64,000 nt of DNA, from NCBI RefSeq assembly GCF_013415105.1, contig NZ_JACCDF010000017.1:1-64000 (forward strand). The letters run 5' to 3'. The translations under genes and the position numbers were made by a program. The stretch is from Vreelandella salicampi (lineage in GTDB: Bacteria; Pseudomonadota; Gammaproteobacteria; Pseudomonadales; Halomonadaceae). The notes beneath the pieces are model-generated. The model saw only the letters and a list, made by a program, of their open reading frames with translations. It had not been told where the DNA came from and searched no databases. Below are positions 1-8,953 of this stretch, piece by piece (within the stretch, counting starts at the first letter, position 1; every line of letters begins with the position of its first letter).

Positions 1-121
1 CCAGATCACGTGCACGCGGCTACCGGAACGAGGCCAACTTCATCGCCATGATCTACCTGATCGGTAGCCCAGTCGGGCGCATGCTTGATCAGGCCAAATC
101 CACATGAAACGACGAAGAGCC
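1..121 (+). mobile_element. Right end of an ISL3-type insertion sequence
   Basis: The window opens inside an insertion sequence. Its transposase stops at 107 and is followed at once by AAACGACGAAGAGCC (107-121), whose reverse complement GGCTCTTCGTCGTTT resembles the terminal inverted repeats of the ISL3 family. ISL3 elements usually make 8-bp target duplications; the candidate right copy is CAAAATAT at 122-129. The left end and left copy lie outside the window. The insertion joins directly to the middle of a TonB receptor gene. Confidence 0.75.
3..107 (+). CDS. ISL3-family transposase, C-terminal end (partial)
   Basis: Only the last 34 codons are visible, in the frame opening at base 3 and ending with TGA at 105-107. 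The tail reads SRARGYRNEANFIAMIYLIG, and the ARGYRN block followed by a hydrophobic stretch is typical of the extreme C-terminus of ISL3 (IS204/IS1001/IS1096/IS1165) DDE transposases. The catalytic residues are upstream, so activity cannot be judged. An ATG overlapping its stop (104-106) is in frame with the receptor fragment downstream and could in principle start a hybrid product. Confidence 0.7.
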   Translation, partial: RSRARGYRNEANFIAMIYLIGSPVGRMLDQAKST

Positions 122-793
122 CAAAATATATATGTAGGAAATCAAGAAGTCTTTGAGCAGGATCCCCGTGAGGGACAACAGGTAGAAACGGGCATAAAAT
201 GGAGCTCAGCCGATAACCGTTACTTTATTACTGGAGCTATTTTTGATCTTCGCGAAGACAATGTGGTCGAAAACATCAATGGAGAGCCTGTTCCAACGGG
301 TGGTATCAGATCCCAGGGTATAGAAATTTCCATGGCAGCTAACCCCATAGATGGCTTCAACTTGCGTGGCGCCATTGGTTTTCTTGATGCTGAGATCGTC
401 AGCGATAATGATGCAACAAACGGTAACCAACCACGTAACGTCCCTGATACGACTGCTAGCCTTTGGGCGAGCTATGAATTTCAGAACCCAGAAAGTGCGC
501 TTCGAGGGCTAGGTATCGGCAGCGGCATTACCTATACAAGCAACCGCTATGGCGATAACGGCCATAGAAACAACATTGGCGAGACTCTCCGTGGCTTTGA
601 GCTTGGTGACTATACCGTTGTTGACGCCGGACTCTGGTACTACCTACCTGTTGGTAGCGGTGATCGCTTACGTTTCGACCTAGGTGTCAAGAACGTTACA
701 GATGAAGAGTATATTGTTGCCTCAGGAGGCAACACTCGTATAAGCGTGGGTGACCCCAGAACATTCTATAGCGGTGTTCGCTTTGAATTCTGA
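122..793 (+). pseudogene. TonB-dependent siderophore receptor, 3' fragment cut by IS insertion
   Basis: About 223 codons of the C-terminal beta-barrel of a TonB-dependent outer-membrane receptor remain. Visible features are barrel-strand repeats such as GQQVETGIKW, the VKNVTDEEYI block near the end, and a final strand ending in aromatic F (SGVRFEF), as expected for a BamA-recognised outer-membrane protein. The signal peptide, TonB box and plug domain are missing because the ISL3-type element joins at 121/122. An open frame runs from an ATG at 104 inside the IS end, but the product would lack export and gating parts, so I treat it as a broken gene. The siderophore-binding protein downstream suggests it once imported a ferric siderophore. 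Confidence 0.85.
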
Positions 794-819
794 TTGAATG
801 CACGACACGCTCAAAAACA

Positions 820-846
820 AAGGAAGGGGGCGCGCCCCTTTCCTTC
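820..846 (+). terminator. Stem-loop after the receptor fragment
   Basis: An 11-bp stem (AAGGAAGGGGG pairing with CCCCTTTCCTT, one G.T pair) with a tiny loop lies 27 bases after the receptor stop codon. The 3' side has only a modest T-rich tail, while the 5' side is A-rich, so it may terminate in either direction or act as an intercistronic stem. Confidence 0.45.
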
Positions 847-888
847 TGCTCTCAATATTCATCGTTGGTCCGTTCAAGAGAGATCATC

Positions 889-1791
889 ATGCCGGGTTTC
901 ACTATTGCCCTTAGGCTTTCATTTAATAGCGTAGTGGCAATGGTTGTCATTGCGGCTTTAACGCTGCCTACTAAAAGCCTAGCATCTTCTAATGCCCCAA
1001 CTATTGCCGCTCTCGATAGCCGTATTGTTGAAACACTAATTGCGATGGAGTTGCCCCCAGTTGCATTTACCTATCCCGGATCTCAATATTACTTATCTAA
1101 CTCCAGTTTATCGGGTTCCACTAACCTTGGCTTAGCCTCCCAGCCCAACTTGGAGCTTCTTAACCAATTTTCACCACAGCAGATTTTGATTTCTCCGTAC
1201 TTAACACAGATTTCTGCTCAGCTGTCAGGCATTGCCAAAGTAGTGATCCTAACTCCCTATAACAGCGAAAAACGAACAGGCCGTTGGCGGCAACTGACTT
1301 CTTTCACACGGAAGCTAGGCAAGCACATCGGTGAGATGAAATCCGCAGAAAGCTTGATACGTGAAAGCGAACATCAGCTCCAGGTATTGCGGGATAGGCT
1401 CCCTCGTGACCAGCCCCCCTTTTTAATTATTAGCTTTATGGATCACCGCCATGCTCGGGTCTTTGGGAACAACAGCATGTTTCAAGGTGCCTTGGAGCAG
1501 TTGGAGTTGACCAATGCCTGGCAAGGACAGAACAATCACTTGGGTTTTACGACTGTCAGTATTGATGCGTTGATCGACATTGACGCTCGTTTAATAATCT
1601 TAGAAAGCCCCTATGCTAACAGCCCCGTTCATGAACAATTTTTCGCGGAGGGTATTTGGGGGTATATGCGTAGCTTGCAGCGCGGGGATGAGATCTACTT
1701 GCCAGCAACATTTAGTCATTTCGGGGCCTTACCTTCTGCACGCCATTTTGCTGAGCTCTTGGTCGAGACACTCGAAGCGACTACAAGCTAA
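889..1791 (+). CDS. Periplasmic iron-siderophore-binding protein (FhuD-like)
   Basis: A 300-residue ABC-type substrate-binding protein of the FhuD/BtuF (TroA) fold. A signal peptide covers about residues 1-31, with a hydrophobic core VVAMVVIAALTL and likely cleavage after SLA. The motif AALDSRIVETLIAMELPPVA and the QPNLELLNQFSPQQILISP segment match the first lobe of hydroxamate-siderophore binding proteins. I chose ATG 889 because GAGAG sits just upstream; an in-frame TTG at 865 would only add eight polar residues before the signal peptide. It probably handed ferric siderophore from the neighbouring, now broken, receptor to an inner-membrane permease that is not present here. Confidence 0.8.
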   Translation: MPGFTIALRLSFNSVVAMVVIAALTLPTKSLASSNAPTIAALDSRIVETLIAMELPPVAFTYPGSQYYLSNSSLSGSTNLGLASQPNLELLNQFSPQQILISPYLTQISAQLSGIAKVVILTPYNSEKRTGRWRQLTSFTRKLGKHIGEMKSAESLIRESEHQLQVLRDRLPRDQPPFLIISFMDHRHARVFGNNSMFQGALEQLELTNAWQGQNNHLGFTTVSIDALIDIDARLIILESPYANSPVHEQFFAEGIWGYMRSLQRGDEIYLPATFSHFGALPSARHFAELLVETLEATTS

Positions 1792-1953
1792 TAGCATGCT
1801 TAGTCGATATTTTGATTCATATCTTTTGGACGACTTTCTATAAGCAAAACTAATACCCCATTAGCAGGATGATTTTTAGTTATCCAGGCTGCCCGTTACC
1901 TTAGTGCGATGTTTTCAAAGAGCAACGCTAATTCTGACAATGGGGGCAGGGCA

Positions 1954-2568
1954 ATGTGGGAAAGTTATATCACCGGGCTGGTAGTGTGCGGCGGTATTAT
2001 TATGGCGATTGGAGCGCAAAACGCCTACATTCTGGGGCTGGCTATTCGTCGTGAGTACCACTGGTGGTCGGCGGGGCTGTGCATGAGTGCGGATATTATC
2101 CTGCTCACCGCGGGTATGTTTGGGGTGAGTGCTTTTCTGCTGACGATGCCCAGCGCCCTGGAAGCCATGCGCTGGGTGGGCGTGGTGTTTTTAAGCTGGC
2201 TGGCGGCCCAGGCATTATTTAGAGCCTTTAGCGGGCGGCAAGGGTTGAGCGCTGAAGCGGGCAAAGCGCGCAGCTTAACCAAAGTGATTTTCGCCACGCT
2301 TGCCGTCACCGTGCTTAATCCCCAGGTGTATCTGGATACGCTGCTGCTAATACCCGCCATTGGCGCTCAGCAGGAGAGCGCCGGTGTATTTGTGGCGGGG
2401 GCATCTACTGCGTCCATACTCTGGTTCAGTCTGCTGGCCTGGGGTGGCGCTGCACTTTCGCCCTGGCTTTCAAAACCCATCGCATGGCGCATTATCGATG
2501 GTCTGATTGGCTTGATGATGGCGGGTATCGCTGTCCATCTTGCCCTGGGGGCATCCTATCCTGGCTAA
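1954..2568 (+). CDS. LysE/ArgO-family amino-acid exporter
   Basis: A 204-residue inner-membrane protein with about six hydrophobic segments. The N-terminal GGIIMAIGAQNAYILGLAIRR is characteristic of the LysE superfamily branch that includes LysE and ArgO (basic amino-acid exporters), as is VTVLNPQVYLDTLLLI in the middle, with the conserved NP turn. ATG 1954 has a GGGGGCAGGG ribosome-binding site; an upstream in-frame ATG at 1909 would add a polar, unlikely extension. Substrate (lysine or arginine) is inferred from the family only. It converges with the threonine aldolase gene, 29 bases away. Confidence 0.85.
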   Translation: MWESYITGLVVCGGIIMAIGAQNAYILGLAIRREYHWWSAGLCMSADIILLTAGMFGVSAFLLTMPSALEAMRWVGVVFLSWLAAQALFRAFSGRQGLSAEAGKARSLTKVIFATLAVTVLNPQVYLDTLLLIPAIGAQQESAGVFVAGASTASILWFSLLAWGGAALSPWLSKPIAWRIIDGLIGLMMAGIAVHLALGASYPG

Positions 2569-2597
2569 GCCGCTCAATGGTTAATGGCGACTGGTTT

Positions 2598-3605
2598 TTA
2601 ATGACGGCTAAAGTAGGCCTCCATCACCGCGATGACTTTGTCGATATCCGCGTCATTAACATCGCGATGGGCAACGAAGCGCGTGGCGTAAAGCAGCTCA
2701 ATCAATATGCCATGCTCTTTTAGCCAGGCGGAGAGGGGCTTTACGTGCTCGTCGGGAAAGCGAACGAACACCATATTGGTTGCCTGGGCGGTAATCTCGA
2801 CGCCAGGCAGCTTTGCTAAACCCTCTGCCAAGCGCGCCGCCCGACGGTGATCGTCAGCTAAGTCTGCCACGTGATGATCTAACGCATACTGGCAGGCGGC
2901 GGCGATAATGCCCGACTGGCGCATGCCGCCACCCACCACTTTACGCCAGCGCCGAGCGCGGTCGATCAATGCTTGCGAGCCCACCAGTGCCGAGCCGATA
3001 GGCGTGCCAAGCCCCTTGGAAAAGCATAGCGAGACGCTATCAAACGGCAGGCAAAGCTGTTTAAGCGGGATGTCGCTCGCCACGACAGCGTTAAACAGCC
3101 GTGCCCCGTCCAAGTGCGTGGCCAGGCCGCGTTCCCGGGCCAGTTCGGTGGCTTTCAAAACGTAATCTGCGGGCAGCACTTTGCCACCAATGGTGTTTTC
3201 CAACGCCAGCAGCTTGGTGCGTGCAAAGTGAAAATCGTCGGCTTTAATCGCCGCGCTGATTTTCTCCAGTGGCAGCGTGCCATCGGCGGCGTTTTCAATC
3301 GGCTGGGGCTGAATGCTGCCCAGCACTGCGGCACCACCACCTTCATAACGATAAGTGTGGGCTGACTGCCCCACAATGTACTCATCACCGCGCTCGCAGT
3401 GAGCCATTAGTGCCACTAAGTTGCTTTGGGTGCCGCTGGGAAACAGCAGTGCCGCCTCTTTGCCAGCTTGCTCGGCTAAATTTTCTTGAAACGCGTTCAC
3501 CGTTGGGTCATCGCCCCACACATCATCGCCAACCGGGGCGGCCATCATGGCGTCTTTCATGGCAGAGGTTGGACGGGTCACCGTATCACTGCGTAAATCA
3601 ATCAT
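2598..3605 (-). CDS. ltaE: Low-specificity L-threonine aldolase
   Basis: A 335-residue PLP enzyme that splits L-threonine and L-allo-threonine into glycine and acetaldehyde. The N-terminus [13 protein letters not shown] is the family signature. [12 protein letters not shown], the substrate-site [10 protein letters not shown], and [14 protein letters not shown] with the PLP-binding lysine all follow in the expected order. Start ATG 3605 was chosen because AAGGAG lies six bases upstream; a longer frame adds nine residues. The gene is divergent from the FAD oxidoreductase at 3729, leaving 123 bases for both promoters. Confidence 0.93.
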   Translation of the reverse strand: MIDLRSDTVTRPTSAMKDAMMAAPVGDDVWGDDPTVNAFQENLAEQAGKEAALLFPSGTQSNLVALMAHCERGDEYIVGQSAHTYRYEGGGAAVLGSIQPQPIENAADGTLPLEKISAAIKADDFHFARTKLLALENTIGGKVLPADYVLKATELARERGLATHLDGARLFNAVVASDIPLKQLCLPFDSVSLCFSKGLGTPIGSALVGSQALIDRARRWRKVVGGGMRQSGIIAAACQYALDHHVADLADDHRRAARLAEGLAKLPGVEITAQATNMVFVRFPDEHVKPLSAWLKEHGILIELLYATRFVAHRDVNDADIDKVIAVMEAYFSRH

Positions 3606-3728
3606 GCGCATCTCCTTTATTGTGTGGGGCAATCACTCGGAAGCGTTTTCTCAAGCAAGTTCTGGGGAACCATCTATGGTTAACAGCAGACTTCTATCAT
3701 TCTAAGGCAACCCAGCAAAGGCAAACAG

Positions 3729-4943
3729 ATGGATCTGAAAAGCGGTTATCCCTTTTGGGCGGTCAAAAATGGCCTGTTGAAAACCTTCCCGCAGTTGACT
3801 CACGATCATCAATGCGAGGTGGTGGTGATTGGCGGCGGCATTACCGGCGCTCTCATCGCCGATGAACTAAGTAAGCATGGCCACCAAGTGGTGGTGCTGG
3901 AACGGCGAGATGTGGGCTGGGGCAGTTCAGCCGCCAGCACGGCGTTGCTGCAATACGAAATTGACACCCATATGACCGACTTGGCTAAGCGCTACGGGGA
4001 AGATGATGCCGTACTCGCCTATCGCGCCTGTGCTGAGGCCATCGGCGAGCTTGAAAGCTTAGCCGCCGGCATGGGTGATGTGGATTTTGAGCGCCAGCAA
4101 AGCCTTTATTACGCCAGTAATGAAGAAGATGTCGCGCCGCTTAAAGAAGAGCTGGCGTTGCGCCAAAAGCATGGTTTTGACGCTGAATGGCTTGAAAGCG
4201 AGACCATTTGGGCAGATTACGGCTTTAAGGCCCCGGGTGCTATTCTGACTAAGTTAGCGGCCACGATGGATCCCTATCGGATGGCGTATCAGCTGTTTTC
4301 CAGGGTCGTCGAGCGTGGGGGAGAAGTGTACGACCGCACGCAAATGGAGACGATCACGCCGGACGATCTGGGTGTCACGCTCACGCTGGCCAAGGGCGCC
4401 AAGCTGCGCTGCCAATATGTGGTAATAGCGGCGGGGTATGAGTCGCAAACCTGGTTGCCCGAACCGGTGGCATTCAATCGCAGCAGCTATGCACTTATCA
4501 CTGACCCAATACCGTCAGAAGCACTGGGTAAGCTACGCAATACCATGGTGTGGGAATCAACCCGCCCCTACCTGTATATGCGCACTACGCGCGATAGACG
4601 CCTGCTCGTGGGCGGCGACGATGACGACGAGGACATTCCCAAGCGCCGCGATGCACGGGTAGAAGAAAAAGCCGAAGGGCTAGCACGCAAAGTAGAGGCG
4701 CTGTGGCCTAAACTCGAGATTAATCCCACCTTCTCCTGGGGCGGCACCTTTGCCGAAACCGACGACGGCCTGCCGTTTTTTGGCCCACATGACGCCCAGG
4801 GCCCACGAGTGCATTTTGCCATGGCCTATGGCGGTAACGGCATCAGTTATAGCATGATTGGTGCCAAGCTATTACGGGCGTTAATAGAAGGGAGGAAGCA
4901 TCCGTTGGCGGCGCTGTTTTCGTTTCAGCGAGTGAGTAAATAG
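3729..4943 (+). CDS. FAD-dependent amine/amino-acid oxidoreductase (DAO family)
   Basis: A 404-residue soluble flavoprotein of the DAO family (DadA, glycine oxidase, sarcosine oxidase relatives). The FAD-binding Rossmann motif VVVIGGGITGALIADEL starts near residue 32, followed by the GWGSSAASTALLQYE segment. The C-terminal GTFAETDDGLPFFGPH and MAYGGNGISYSMIGAKLL are the second FAD/substrate-site blocks. The precise substrate cannot be told from sequence. Two in-frame GACGAC runs give an acidic DDDDEDIP loop near residue 300. It stands alone between ltaE and speG. Confidence 0.82.
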   Translation: MDLKSGYPFWAVKNGLLKTFPQLTHDHQCEVVVIGGGITGALIADELSKHGHQVVVLERRDVGWGSSAASTALLQYEIDTHMTDLAKRYGEDDAVLAYRACAEAIGELESLAAGMGDVDFERQQSLYYASNEEDVAPLKEELALRQKHGFDAEWLESETIWADYGFKAPGAILTKLAATMDPYRMAYQLFSRVVERGGEVYDRTQMETITPDDLGVTLTLAKGAKLRCQYVVIAAGYESQTWLPEPVAFNRSSYALITDPIPSEALGKLRNTMVWESTRPYLYMRTTRDRRLLVGGDDDDEDIPKRRDARVEEKAEGLARKVEALWPKLEINPTFSWGGTFAETDDGLPFFGPHDAQGPRVHFAMAYGGNGISYSMIGAKLLRALIEGRKHPLAALFSFQRVSK

Positions 4944-5042
4944 CACGGCCAAGTCTGTTAGTAAAAATTGAGTAGCCGGAACTGTGTAGCTAGTCAGTTG
5001 ACAGCGAGTATTCTTAACGAATATTCATAAGGATAGCGGGCA

Positions 5043-5633
5043 ATGGGGCACACACTGTATTTACGGGCATTAGAGCGCAGCGACCTGCGCTTTGTTCACG
5101 AGCTAAATAATAACCAGAGCATCATGTCTTACTGGTTTGAAGAGCCTTACGAGTCATTTGACGAGTTGGAGGAGCTTTATAACAAGCATATACACGATAA
5201 CGCCGAACGGCGCTTTGTCGCAGAAGATAGCGGTAGGAATGCGATTGGCTTGGTTGAGCTGATTGAGATCGACTACATCCACCGTAGTGCTGAGTTTCAA
5301 ATCATTATTACCCCAGACCATCAAGGCAAGGGGTTTGCACGCTCATTGATCCGCCAAGCGCTGCACTACTCGTTCACGATTTTAAACCTGCATAAAGTAT
5401 ATCTCATTGTGGCGGTGGAGAATGTTAAAGCAATTCATCTTTACGCGGAGAGTGGTTTTACTGAAGAGGGCCACTTGGTGCAGGAGTTTTTTATCAATGG
5501 CAAATACCGCGATGTGAAACGCATGTATATCCTGCAGAATACCTATCTGGATCGACTGGACACCATGGATGCTTCCGAACCTAACTGGCTGTACTCACTT
5601 GATGGGGAGGATGGACTTATGGATACACGGTGA
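5043..5633 (+). CDS. speG: Spermidine N1-acetyltransferase
   Basis: A 196-residue GNAT acetyltransferase that transfers acetyl from acetyl-CoA to spermidine or spermine, lowering polyamine toxicity. The sequence tracks E. coli SpeG closely: [29 protein letters not shown], the acetyl-CoA loop DHQGKGFA, and [16 protein letters not shown]. Homology to SpeG ends near NTYL, about residue 174. The remaining roughly 20 residues are not SpeG-like, and the last few codons overlap a remnant of a different gene, so the native C-terminus was probably replaced. GGATAGCGGGCA before the ATG serves as ribosome-binding region. Confidence 0.92.
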   Translation: MGHTLYLRALERSDLRFVHELNNNQSIMSYWFEEPYESFDELEELYNKHIHDNAERRFVAEDSGRNAIGLVELIEIDYIHRSAEFQIIITPDHQGKGFARSLIRQALHYSFTILNLHKVYLIVAVENVKAIHLYAESGFTEEGHLVQEFFINGKYRDVKRMYILQNTYLDRLDTMDASEPNWLYSLDGEDGLMDTR

Positions 5634-5751
5634 TGTTCATGAGCCGGTGGATATTCTGCACAATGGTACGCGTGTTATGGTCAACCCTGGAGGATACACA
5701 GATGAGTTTAATCCAGCGTTGTTTAAGCCAAGCTTGGTGCTTAACATCTAA
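5617..5751 (+). pseudogene. Metallophosphoesterase C-terminal remnant
   Basis: In a frame different from speG, 44 codons ending at TAA 5749-5751 read [20 protein letters not shown] followed by VNPGGYTDEFNPALFKPSLV. This matches the C-terminus of calcineurin-like metallophosphoesterases, where the HGHxH metal motif is followed by NGTRV and NPRGY blocks. Here the first motif is HGDVH. No other part of such a gene is present, and the remnant overlaps the last codons of speG, so it marks an old deletion junction. From 5752 to 5901 I see only AT-rich spacer that probably carries the next promoter. Confidence 0.7.
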
Positions 5752-5901
5752 CGACTCTCCTTTTAGCTCAATACAACTTGACGCCATTTTTTTGGGTTGG
5801 GAGAAAAAAACTGTCTAGACTCGAATGAAGTTGTAAAAGGCAGTCCACGCAGCGGGGCAAGGCACTTCCCGCCGTCGTCAAGCAAACTGGAGAGCATTCC
5901 C

Positions 5902-7392
5902 ATGGAGACCCTCGAATTACTCATAGCCCCGCTGCGCGATGGTCTTTACGCCATCATGATGCCCGTCAGTAACTTTATCTGGAGCTACATTCTTGTTTAT
6001 TTGCTGCTAGGTGCTGGCTTGCTGTTTACGATCATGACCCGAGGTATGCAGTTCCGGTTGTTTCGTCATATGGCCTACGTCACCTTCACTGCTCGGGGCG
6101 CAGGGGAAGGCATTAGCGGCTTCCAGGCGTTTGCCACGTCAATGGCGGCTAGGGTCGGCACCGGGAATCTAGCGGGGGTGGCGCTGGCGCTGTGGATTGG
6201 TGGCCCGGGGGCGATTTTCTGGATGTGGGTCACCGCGTTGCTTGGCTTCGCCACTGCTTTTATCGAGTCGACCCTAGCCCAGGTTTATAAGCATCGAAAT
6301 GAAGATGGCGTATTCCGCGGCGGGCCTGCTTACTATATCGAGCGCTGCCTGGGATGGCGCTGGCTAGGCGCGCTGTTTGCAGTGTTCCTGGTTATTGCTT
6401 ACGGCTTAGCGTTTAACGCGGCGCAATCGAATACCATTGCTCAAGGTATGAATGGCGCCTTTGGCATACCCAATTGGCTCACCGGTGTGGTGATTGCCAT
6501 CTTGTCAGGCTTTGTCATTTATGGCGGCCTCAAATCGGTGGCGCGAACCGCTGAAAAAATTGTGCCAGCCATGGCAATTGCTTATCTGCTAGTGGCGCTA
6601 TGGATCCTGGTGAATAACCTTTCTGCCGTGCCCGACATGCTCTCGCTGATTGTAATGAGTGCCTTTGGCCTTGGCCCTGCGGTGGGCGGTGCTGCCGGTT
6701 ATGCCATCAAAGCGGCGATGGAAAATGGCGTCAAGCGCGGTCTATTTTCCAATGAGGCGGGTATGGGCTCAACGCCTAACGCAGCTGCCCAGGCGACAGT
6801 CAAACACCCGGCGGCCCAGGGGTTAGTGCAGTCATTTGGGGTGTTCGTGGATACCGTTGTGATCTGTAGCTGCACGGCCGTGGTGATTCTGCTTTCCGGC
6901 GTTTATGAACGCCTGCTATCCGAATCGGCGGGAGATAGCATCGAAGGCATTCAGTTGACGCAGGATGCCATGGTGGATCACCTGGGCAGTTTCGGTGAAA
7001 TCTTTATTGCGCTGGCTATCCTGTTTTTTGCCTTCACCTCCATTTTAGCTAACTTCTCTTTCTCGTCGGTTAATATCGAATACCTATTCCGCCGTCATGC
7101 TAAAAAAGCGGTCAGTGTGTTTCGTGTAATTGTGTTGGCCATGGTGCTGCTTGGCTCTGTGGCGGAACTCAGCGTGGTATGGGACTTTGCTGATCTGGCC
7201 ATGGGGCTAATGGCCACCACCAACCTGTTTGCGATTCTAATCATGGGGCCGATCGCCGTATCAGTGCTGAAAGATTACGAGCGCCAACGCCGTGAGGGTA
7301 TTAAGGAGCCGTTATTTGACCCTGCTATTCTCAAGCGCCCTGAGTTGGTCGACGACGATGTATGGCCTGTTAAAGAGGGAAAAGAAGAGTAG
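5902..7392 (+). CDS. Sodium:alanine symporter (AGCS family)
   Basis: A 496-residue inner-membrane symporter importing alanine or glycine with sodium. The family blocks are clear: GFQAFATSMAARVGTGNLAG near residue 75, GGPGAIFWMWVTALLGFATAF, GGPAYYIERCLG, and NGVKRGLFSNEAGMGSTPNA at about 275, which lines the substrate site. About ten membrane segments are visible. ATG 5902 follows GGAGAG; the open frame begins 35 codons earlier without membrane or signal character. It is an isolated gene that converges with the MocR regulator. Confidence 0.9.
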   Translation: METLELLIAPLRDGLYAIMMPVSNFIWSYILVYLLLGAGLLFTIMTRGMQFRLFRHMAYVTFTARGAGEGISGFQAFATSMAARVGTGNLAGVALALWIGGPGAIFWMWVTALLGFATAFIESTLAQVYKHRNEDGVFRGGPAYYIERCLGWRWLGALFAVFLVIAYGLAFNAAQSNTIAQGMNGAFGIPNWLTGVVIAILSGFVIYGGLKSVARTAEKIVPAMAIAYLLVALWILVNNLSAVPDMLSLIVMSAFGLGPAVGGAAGYAIKAAMENGVKRGLFSNEAGMGSTPNAAAQATVKHPAAQGLVQSFGVFVDTVVICSCTAVVILLSGVYERLLSESAGDSIEGIQLTQDAMVDHLGSFGEIFIALAILFFAFTSILANFSFSSVNIEYLFRRHAKKAVSVFRVIVLAMVLLGSVAELSVVWDFADLAMGLMATTNLFAILIMGPIAVSVLKDYERQRREGIKEPLFDPAILKRPELVDDDVWPVKEGKEE

Positions 7393-7428
7393 GGGGAGCT
7401 ACCTACTATTCCGGCATGCTGGTTGGTT

Positions 7429-8817
7429 TTAACTTGCCGCCTCAATAAACGCCTTCGCCCTGGCATCCTGCATATAAGCAACATTAAGGCGCAGCCAGGG
7501 CGTCGGTTGATGATCGGCAAAGAATAAATGCCCTGCCGATAGCGTGATTTCCCACTGGTTAGCTAGCTCGCTCAGTGTTTCGGGCGAGATGGCCTCTGGT
7601 GGCTTCGCCCACACGAACATGCCGCCCACCGGTTCGTTGAATATTTCCCACCCCGCCTGTTTTAGCATGCTTAGCGCTATGGCCATTTGGTCAGAAAGCT
7701 TGACTCTCAACCGCTCGGTTAGCTTTCGGTAACTGCCGTTTTGCAGCATGGTAGTGACCACCTGCTCTGCAAATCGCGAAGCAGAGATACTGGTCAACAT
7801 CTTGATATCTACTAGGCGCTGTACCCAAGCTACTGGCGCGGCGATAAATCCCACGCGTAGCGAAGAGGAGAGGCTTTTGGAAAAACTGCCCAGGTAGATA
7901 ACTCGGTCGAGTCCATCTAGTGCCGCCAGCCGAGTGGTGGGTGTGTGCTGAAAGTCAGCATAAATATCATCTTCGACAATCTGAATATCGTATTGATTGG
8001 CTAGTTGTAAAATACGGTGTGCAATGCCAGGGGTTATGCTGCTCCCCGTCGGGTTGTGAAACACACTATTGATAAAAAATAGCTTAGGACGGTGCTGGGC
8101 TAACAACGCCTCCAGGCGCTCGATGTCGGGCCCATCGGCTAATCGCGGTCCGCCAATCACGCGGACTCGCTGTAAGTGTAGCAGGCCGAAAAGGTTGTAA
8201 TAGCCCGGCGATTCCACAAAGACCACATCGCCGGGTTCAAGCAGCATCCGCACCAGTAAATCCAGCGAATGGCTGCCGCCACCGGTCATCACTATCTGCT
8301 GAGCGTCCGCGGCAATCGCTAATGGGCGTAAGCGTTCTTGTATCAAACCGCGCAAATCCAGCGGCCCTTGGGGAGTGCTGTATTCAAAAATGCCTGAACG
8401 GCTTTTACGGGCGACTTGGCGGATGGCGTGAGTAAGGTCATCACCTTCACGCCAATGGCTGGGTAGCCAACCGCAGCCCAGCTTGAGCGAGTGTTCCTCA
8501 GCGCTGAACAGTCCCCACATGCCAGTGGTGACCTCCTCCAATGCATGAGTCGCTGACGGTCGCGATGCCAGTGAAGTTGCATGATCAGCTACATAAAAAC
8601 CTGAGCCAGGTTTTGAGCGCACTAATCCTGCCGCTACCAGTCGTTCGTACGCCTCGATCACCGCGTTACGGCTGATGTCGTGTGTTGCGGCTAAGCGACG
8701 TATAGACGGTAAACGTCGGCCACCACCTGCGCCATGGTCTTGGATCCAATCGCGAATCCCATCTTCAAGCTGTTGCGTTATAGAGGTAGCAGCACGTCGG
8801 TTAACGTGTAGTTTCAT
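7429..8817 (-). CDS. MocR/PdxR-type regulator (GntR + aminotransferase domains)
   Basis: A 462-residue fusion regulator. Residues about 8-75 form a GntR winged helix (RRLPSIRRLAATHDISRNAV, EAYERLVAAGLVRSKPGSGFY). Residues about 110-460 form a class I aminotransferase fold: ESPGYYN, NSVFHNPTGSSI, DDIYADF and the PLP-lysine block YLGSFSKSLSSSLRVGF. Such proteins sense PLP or an amino acid and activate or repress a neighbouring gene. Start ATG 8817 gives the normal MKLHVNRR opening; 27 further upstream codons look non-coding. The divergent MFS gene at 8954 is the likely target, with the 136-base gap as operator region. Effector unknown. Confidence 0.87.
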   Translation of the reverse strand: MKLHVNRRAATSITQQLEDGIRDWIQDHGAGGGRRLPSIRRLAATHDISRNAVIEAYERLVAAGLVRSKPGSGFYVADHATSLASRPSATHALEEVTTGMWGLFSAEEHSLKLGCGWLPSHWREGDDLTHAIRQVARKSRSGIFEYSTPQGPLDLRGLIQERLRPLAIAADAQQIVMTGGGSHSLDLLVRMLLEPGDVVFVESPGYYNLFGLLHLQRVRVIGGPRLADGPDIERLEALLAQHRPKLFFINSVFHNPTGSSITPGIAHRILQLANQYDIQIVEDDIYADFQHTPTTRLAALDGLDRVIYLGSFSKSLSSSLRVGFIAAPVAWVQRLVDIKMLTSISASRFAEQVVTTMLQNGSYRKLTERLRVKLSDQMAIALSMLKQAGWEIFNEPVGGMFVWAKPPEAISPETLSELANQWEITLSAGHLFFADHQPTPWLRLNVAYMQDARAKAFIEAAS

Positions 8818-8953
8818 AAAAGGCCCTGTTGCCCCTAACTGTTTGCAAAAAAAGCGGAACAGTGTCGTGATAATGATAGTTAAGTGTACCTTACCCATTA
8901 TTCGTATGGATGCGAGCGTAACGGTTCAGCCAGTCACTATCAGGGACAGAGTC

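Noticed and set aside
104..121. ATG 104 as a real start of the TonB receptor
   Set aside because: It lies in the IS end and would give a protein with no signal peptide or plug domain.
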